A stretch of DNA of 10,607 nt from Temnopleurus reevesii (lineage: Eukaryota > Echinodermata > Echinoidea > Temnopleuroida > Temnopleuridae), in NCBI GenBank assembly GCA_036244855.1, contig BQKZ01001831.1:1-10607 (forward strand), written 5' to 3'. Below are positions 6,295 through 10,607 of this stretch, piece after piece. The number at the start of each line of letters is the position of its first letter. Position 1 is the first letter of the stretch. The notes under the pieces are model-generated. The model was not told the origin of the DNA. It did not search any database and worked only from the letters and a program-made list of their open reading frames with translations. The translations under genes were made by a program, and so were the position numbers.

Positions 6295-6433
6295 GTTGTT
6301 CAAAAGTTGCAATGGATCGCAAGTTGCAGTTGATCTGAATTTGCAAATCAAAATCTTTGTTTCATGCGCATACCGTGCGCGAATGAAAATGCGCGTTACA
6401 ATTTGCAATTTGCAGCTGATTTTGAATAACAAC
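6295..6433. repeat. Foldback II (MITE-like long hairpin)
   Basis: The outer arms begin GTTGTT (6295-6300) and end AACAAC (6428-6433), with matching CAAAA, GCAA and TTGCA blocks inside. The inner arms TTTCATGCGCA (6360-6370) and TGCGCGAATGAAA (6376-6388) pair around a five-base loop TACCG, giving a ~139-base imperfect hairpin. Open frames exist on both strands here because the two arms mirror each other; they are not taken as genes. Confidence 0.6.
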
Positions 6434-6547
6434 CCCAACGTTTTTTTCGATAAATTTAGCCGCACTTATGTATGCAATTTTCATTTCTGACTATTGAGAT
6501 GCGGTTGTCTGTTGTCAGCTGAATGCATCTTTTTTTTTCGGGAAAAC

Positions 6548-6823
6548 ATGAATAAATGTGACAATGTACTGAAAATCCTGACTTGGATACATTCCGAAAA
6601 TGTTGATGCGTATGAGATGTACGAGACGAATTATGGCAGCGATGGCCGCCCATACACATCAGGCGGAGAAGTCATCATCGTGCCGTACTGGTCTATCTGG
6701 GCCTCTCAAGGACGAGCTAATGACACTCAAGTATCCTGGGCATTCTTTGCGATCATAGATGTCATTCTCAATTCTTCATTCGTGTTTAACAAGACAGACT
6801 TGCTCGCGATGGTCCAGTGTTAA
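6548..6823 (+). CDS. Small hypothetical ORF, 91 codons, unknown function
   Basis: I do not recognise this protein. The ATG at 6548 has A at -3, a fair eukaryotic start context; the frame is open a further 18 codons upstream only through non-ATG codons and a T-run. The middle part (from about residue 20) has many C- or G-ending codons, unlike the AT-rich surroundings, which argues for real coding sequence. The product has three possible N-glycosylation sequons (NDT, NSS, NKT), a Tyr/Gly/Ser-rich centre (NYGSDGRPYTSGGE), aromatic-rich PYWSIWAS, and a moderately hydrophobic stretch SWAFFAIIDVILNSSF. That stretch carries Asp and Asn and is a poor membrane span. No signal peptide is seen. It could be a single-exon gene, a terminal exon of a gene starting elsewhere (CAG at 6516-6518 is a possible acceptor), a transposon remnant, or chance. 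Confidence 0.3.
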   Translation: MNKCDNVLKILTWIHSENVDAYEMYETNYGSDGRPYTSGGEVIIVPYWSIWASQGRANDTQVSWAFFAIIDVILNSSFVFNKTDLLAMVQC

Positions 6824-8320
6824 TTCTTACATTATCAGATTATGGGAGCTATATTTATATTTTGTTGACAGATTATTGCAGATAAAAATAATTGGTTGGC
6901 GTTTATTAGACTGAAATACAAGAATCATTGCTTGAGGAGATGAACGACACGACTAAGCTAATCAAATATGATATCTTCAACTATGTTCACCCAATATCTT
7001 ATCTCAATGCAGGAGTATATATTTTGAATTTTATATGTTTGATATGTTTTACATGGTTTACGATATAGAAATAGATTTTATGTTGTTTAATGATATTTGT
7101 AATATAATTCATGAAGGAAAAAATTCGATTGCAGAATGTACTTTGATTTAATTTAGCATCAAACCTATTGATTCTGAGGTGTTATCATTAAATGCGTACT
7201 TAAAGGATTATTTTTCACCATGTTGCATGATATTCGGTGTAGATTTTGTCTAATATAAAACGAAAACATAGTAAGGTTCAAACACAGACAAGTTCAACCT
7301 CTGATACATGTACCCTACATACCAGTATGATTACGTGCTGCAAAATACATCTATGATGTCACTTCAAGGGCAAATGCATTTACAAAAACGAGACATATAA
7401 TGAATCGATTCCCTCGGAGAGCAAGTCGAACTGTTGTCATGATGTGTGTTATGTCACCAGACCCTCTTTCACAGAGCTCAACGATTAATCGTGGGATTCA
7501 TTTACGACTACTCTTGATGAAGAAGCCAATGTACTAAGGCGTGAGAAATCACGATTTGACTGATCACCGAGGCACGTGTAAAGGACCTAGAAGTGATACC
7601 TGTGGAACTACTTGGCCGCCAAACTATGTCGTCATTCCTGGCCTGGGAATCGCATTAGTCTCCTTCCAGCCCCAGGATATTGGTGTATAAATAGAATATC
7701 ATCTAAATATATCATGAAAAGTCTATATTGGTACAAACGCGAAGATGTTTTAGCAGACACTGTTATATGATCTCACCGACTACCAATTCGTTTCGGCAAC
7801 GAAATGAAACTGTCATTATCCAACACTCTGATATAATATTAATCATGATCATCATGACAGTTCTGCCATATTCAATCAAGGCACCTCAATTAATCCATTA
7901 ACTATTAAAATGAAATTGAAATCTGATTACATGTCGAACTTTATACTTGCTAAATGCTAGAGGCCATCACTCCGAAGTTTATAGCACGCCATTAAAATGT
8001 AGAAGATTGAATAGTTGTAGAAGACCTCATCAAATGTTATATTATTATCCCTGTAGACTGTGATACCATCAACTACTCATTCATGTCATTATAGAAAATA
8101 AGGTAATATCTAACTGCCCTATTTTTCTTAAGTATACCTTTTCACAGGGAATTTTTCACTGAAGCTTAATGTCGGCTGGTATATGTTCATCAACTGTTTG
8201 ACTAACATCTGTATAAAATAAAATGATTCAACGCGTCGTATGTGAGAGAGGACACATCAAAATGTCATTTTCTAGAGTCACAACAATAGCTACACTGCTA
8301 AAGCCAGGGCAATAATTCTG
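6824..8320. other. Long non-coding stretch
   Basis: Mostly AT-rich with no convincing exon. Bases 7560-7680 are GC-richer and open in one plus-strand frame for about 45 codons to TAA at 7688-7690, with no ATG and no known domain. TATAAATAG at 7686-7694 matches a TATA box but has no gene behind it. AATAAA at 8217-8222 is isolated. A short inverted pair is listed separately at 7808-7862. Confidence 0.4.
7808..7862. repeat. Short inverted repeat
   Basis: AACTGTCATTAT (7808-7819) pairs with ATCATGACAGTT (7851-7862) at 11 of 12 positions around a 31-base loop. It could be a tiny foldback or coincidence in AT-rich DNA; no flanking duplication is evident. Confidence 0.4.
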
Positions 8321-8393
8321 TAATTGTAAAGCGCTTAGGGAATTCTTCATTAAGAGTTGATAAGCGCTGTATAAAAGCCGCTCATTATTATTT
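8321..8393 (+). repeat. L2-like LINE/SINE 3' tail
   Basis: The pattern GTAAAGCGCTTAGGG, a ~20-base spacer, then TAAGCGCTGTATAAAAGC and ATTATTATTT is the familiar stem-loop-plus-microsatellite 3' end shared by many L2-clade LINEs and the SINEs that use them. The two AAGCGCT boxes can pair. The 5' edge is unclear and there is no coding part, so this is a truncated LINE or a SINE, inserted in plus orientation. The recognition is by motif memory, not a database match. Confidence 0.7.
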
Positions 8394-8598
8394 AGGGGAT
8401 AAAACGGAGCATATAGTTAACGAATTAACATAACATGTGTGTTCAAAGAGCAGTTTATACGGTTTATACTATTGTAGTGATGACGAGTTCCAGAAAAGTG
8501 TATTGTCAGACATTAATATTTCATTATTCGTCCAGATACCCTCTGTTCTACAATATTGTACGGGTTTAGTCAAGTATAGAATAAACTGAAGCTCGAAT
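8394..8598. other. Short unassigned stretch
   Basis: AT-rich DNA between the L2-like tail and foldback III; no feature recognised. Confidence 0.4.
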
Positions 8599-8708
8599 CA
8601 CATTGAGGCCTGGAAGCGACACGATTCAACACGACTCTTTGTTCAGCTCACAGTTAACTGCCTCTGAAAAAGTCGTGTTAATTCGTGTTGCTTCCGGGCT
8701 CCATTGTG
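8599..8708. repeat. Foldback III (110 bp inverted repeat)
   Basis: The arms 8599-8638 and 8669-8708 pair at roughly 80% of 40 positions. Shared blocks include CACA.TG at the tips, GGAAGC, ACACGA, and AACACGACT near the 30-base loop. The form is that of a compact MITE or hairpin element. A TATA-like TATAAAAGGGG lies 33 bases beyond the right arm. Confidence 0.75.
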
Positions 8709-8740
8709 ACTGGGGCATTACAAGTACTATTTAATACTCG

Positions 8741-8751
8741 TATAAAAGGGG
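8741..8751 (+). promoter_or_regulatory. TATA-box-like element
   Basis: TATAAAAGGGG is an excellent match to a strong RNA polymerase II TATA element. No open frame or clear initiator lies in the following few hundred bases, so it may be chance or part of the adjacent repeat. Confidence 0.2.
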
Positions 8752-8880
8752 ACTATGGACTAAGTATTAGTGTAGGATTTTCGAAATAACCAGAGTTACA
8801 GAAATAAAGAGCGTAGCCAGAAAAGTTCCATTGTTCAGACCCAGTCACACTTTTGCGTTTTTAATCAATATCTGCGCAGC

Positions 8881-8970
8881 GTTTTTTTTTTCTTGTTTTT
8901 TTTTAAAGTGAAAAACCAGTTTAAAAGTATTTGGCTGGCGTTTGACGTACATACGATGTTAGCGCCAGCA
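8881..8970. repeat. T-runs and a small stem
   Basis: Two T-runs (T10 at 8882-8891 and T9 at 8896-8904) are followed by GCTGGCG (8934-8940) facing CGCCAGC (8963-8969), a perfect 7-base stem with a 22-base loop. No family is recognised. Confidence 0.45.
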
Positions 8971-9394
8971 AAAGGGTCTTTCCTGCGTACTTCTACAATG
9001 AGGAAAATTCAAATATGTGAATGTCCCAAAACAAAGGAATTTCTTTGACTACAGTCTTGAAATATTGAAAGTTCTTTCAGACGAAAAAGGAAGGAAAATG
9101 TGATATAAATTCAAGATATTTTTCTTGGGTAGGCGGGGCATTATATCTTGTAAAAGGCATCGATTGTAGAGTCAATTGGTAGAATATGCAATCACGGTCG
9201 ACATAATTTGTAAATATCAAGATGCATTTCACATATTATATGAAACATATACTTTGAGTCTTTTTGTAACCGGAAAGTCATGCAGATTATACAAACAAGC
9301 TATTTCCCTGCACTGTAATACAGTACAACGAGTACAACGAGAGTTTCATGTTGTTCATTACAATTTGTTGCTTGCATTGACTGAAAAAATGGGT
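8971..9394. other. Non-coding stretch with a small direct repeat
   Basis: An open plus-strand frame at 9176-9415 lacks an ATG until its last ~11 codons and has no recognisable domain. GTACAACGA is repeated directly at 9323-9331 and 9332-9340, and ACTGTAATACAGT at 9312-9324 is a 13-base palindrome with a single central base. Confidence 0.4.
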
Positions 9395-9445
9395 CTGCAG
9401 CATAGAGGTACATAGCCACAGGCTATATTCCTCTATGGTCTGCAG
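9395..9445. repeat. Nested hairpin related to the 5002 palindrome
   Basis: CTGCAG (9395-9400) and CTGCAG (9440-9445) enclose CATAGAGG/CCTCTATG and ATAGCC/GGCTAT arms around a tiny loop, a near-complete 51-base hairpin. ATAGAGGTA and the TAGCC/GGCTA pair are shared with 5002-5053, in a different arrangement. It is likely an end or remnant of a dispersed inverted-repeat family. Confidence 0.75.
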
Positions 9446-9460
9446 TCTCTAGACCACATT

Positions 9461-9474
9461 CCCCCCCCCCCCCC
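9461..9474. repeat. C14 homopolymer
   Basis: Fourteen C residues lie 15 bases after the 9395-9445 hairpin. They are quadruplex-capable on the opposite strand and liable to length error. Same length as the G14 at 5614-5627. Confidence 0.9.
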
Positions 9475-10064
9475 TTACCCGTTTCACGATCCCTATTGTA
9501 ATTTTACTCATATTGAGTGATATATAGTAATTGATTATCATTCGAACCGCTAGGTGAACGATGAAGAGTGGAGAGTGGTTGAACATATATATTTTTAAGA
9601 CATCATTTCGTCACTTATTTTTCTCATAAAATTACACAAAATGACAGGAGTCTATTGAAGGGTCCTGTAACAAGAGATGCAGAACGAAACGTTCACTCTC
9701 TGCACAATTGAGATACATTTCAAAAGGACTAAGTTTTTTTCACGAACATTTTATGCATTCTAGATACAAAAGAATATTCCATCCTTGCATATGCACGACG
9801 ACGGAAATTCAAATGTGAATCACCAAACAGCTGAACCGAATATTTTCTCATCAAAGAAGGCAACCACATGCTTTATATCATGAGAAAACATTTGGTGTAG
9901 CTGTTTCATTGCATTTTAATTACTGTCCATACGTGCATATTACGGAAATTTGGTATTTCTTTGTGTGTTGTACTCTTTGTAGAAAATATTCATTTATCCA
10001 TGCAGTGGACCTAAATAGGATATTAAACAGACAGGTTAGCATCTAGAACTGCTTCGATATAAAC
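9475..10064. other. Non-coding stretch, nothing recognised
   Basis: AT-rich DNA without an exon, repeat boundary or RNA gene that I can support on either strand. Confidence 0.4.
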
Positions 10065-10101
10065 AAGTTTAGTTTATTTTAAGTTTAGTTTATTTTAAGT
10101 T
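10065..10101. repeat. 16 bp tandem repeat, 2.3 copies
   Basis: AAGTTTAGTTTATTTT occurs exactly at 10065-10080 and 10081-10096, followed by a partial AAGTT. This is a short minisatellite, useful as a marker but without known function. Confidence 0.9.
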
Positions 10102-10510
10102 GAGATTAGAAACCAATGGTAAAATAATTCTTTTTAATGTAAAAAATTATGTGGTGTGTGTTCTGAATGATTAATTGATAGTTTTACAAATTGAAGTTTT
10201 CTCCTAAGACATTGCCAGTATATACAAAAAAAAATATGTAGAGTCTACTAGAGTACATGTTTCACATGTGTTTGTAATGTCTGAAATATCCAACCAATTA
10301 CAAAATCTGGCTGCGTTGGTGACAACATGATGTAAATTATTGTACAGTGTATATGGAAAAAAAGTTTACACTATTCATTATTAGAAAATTTATTATATAA
10401 CAACTCCTTTTTCTACCGACTTTGTTAAAGAGTATAACATGTATGGCACATTGTAGTCACGACGTGTATATGAACCTTTGTAATCGTGAAATAAGTGTGG
10501 ATTTCATCAA
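10102..10510. other. AT-rich stretch, possibly 3' UTR
   Basis: No coding frame. The composition and the polyadenylation-like signal that follows would suit the distal 3' UTR of a plus-strand gene, but no such gene is identified. Confidence 0.3.
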
Positions 10511-10516
10511 AATAAA
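10511..10516 (+). terminator. Candidate polyadenylation signal
   Basis: AATAAA is followed about 25 bases later by a GT/T-rich run (around 10542-10568: ATGTTGTGATTATTGCTTATGTGTCG), the usual arrangement for cleavage and polyadenylation. The host transcript is unknown; AATAAA is also common by chance in such AT-rich DNA. Confidence 0.3.
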
Positions 10517-10607
10517 CGATGTTTATCACCAAGTCCTAATTCATGTTGTGATTATTGCTTATGTGTCGTAGCCATGAATGGTTGAGGAAAATCAGTGGCC
10601 CGTATTC

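Noticed and set aside
6271..6490. Overlapping frames on both strands
   Set aside because: They arise from the arms of the 6295-6433 foldback and mirror each other.
7545..7690. Open ~45-codon stretch in a GC-richer patch ending at TAA
   Set aside because: No ATG, no clear splice sites and no known motif; too short to call.
9176..9415. 79-codon plus-strand frame
   Set aside because: It starts at TTG, has no in-frame ATG until the last 11 codons, and runs into the 9395 hairpin.
1..10607. tRNA, rRNA or snRNA genes
   Set aside because: I looked for A/B-box pairs and cloverleaf-like arms and saw none convincing; a covariance-model search would decide.

Overview
The window is eukaryotic nuclear DNA, almost certainly from an animal. 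It is AT-rich and gene-poor, has GT-AG introns, and is full of short inverted-repeat elements, foldbacks and retroposon tails. There are no bacterial features (no operons, ribosome binding sites or long ORFs). The mix of a globin gene, an L2-like 3' tail (two AAGCGCT boxes followed by ATTATTATT) and many MITE-like elements fits a marine invertebrate, perhaps a non-vertebrate deuterostome. That placement is inference; no species can be named from sequence alone.

The one convincing gene is a plus-strand globin, of which the second and third coding exons are present. Exon 2 (2445-2673) carries helices C to early G, with CD1 Phe, distal E7 His and proximal F8 His. Exon 3 (4494-4652) carries the rest of G, helix H and an acidic tail with the stop. 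Both exon edges fall at the classic globin intron positions (B12.2 in phase 2 and G7.0 in phase 0). The first exon (helices A-B) is not recognisable here and is probably upstream of base 1.

Immediately upstream of exon 2 lies the most unusual feature: a tandem array (about 1160-2445) of roughly 130-190 bp units. Each unit is made of the last part of intron 1 plus the first ~30 codons of exon 2. Seven short units are decayed to different degrees. One longer unit (1968-2137) is 165/170 identical to the intact exon 2, so it is a recent duplicate or was homogenised by conversion. At least seven of the eight upstream units keep an intact AG splice acceptor, and most keep the globin reading frame until a stop soon after the homologous part.

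Intron 2 (2674-4493) is largely made of DNA-transposon-like elements: a 622 bp terminal-inverted-repeat element 20 bp after the splice donor, then two adjacent copies of a second family. The downstream copy is split by a ~400 bp GC-richer third element holding octamer, CRE, E-box and CCAAT motifs.

Downstream of the globin stop the sequence is mainly non-coding. It holds a perfect 20 bp palindrome with an adjoining stem (5002-5053), foldbacks at 5340-5439, 6295-6433 and 8599-8708, an L2-like 3' tail (8321-8393), G14 and C14 tracts, a hairpin (9395-9445) sharing motifs with the 5002 palindrome, a 16 bp tandem repeat (10065-10101) and a plausible polyadenylation signal near the right edge. One small ORF (6548-6823, 91 codons) has coding-like composition but matches no family I know. 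The left edge (40-490) holds two copies of a repeat, one ending like a LINE 3' tail.
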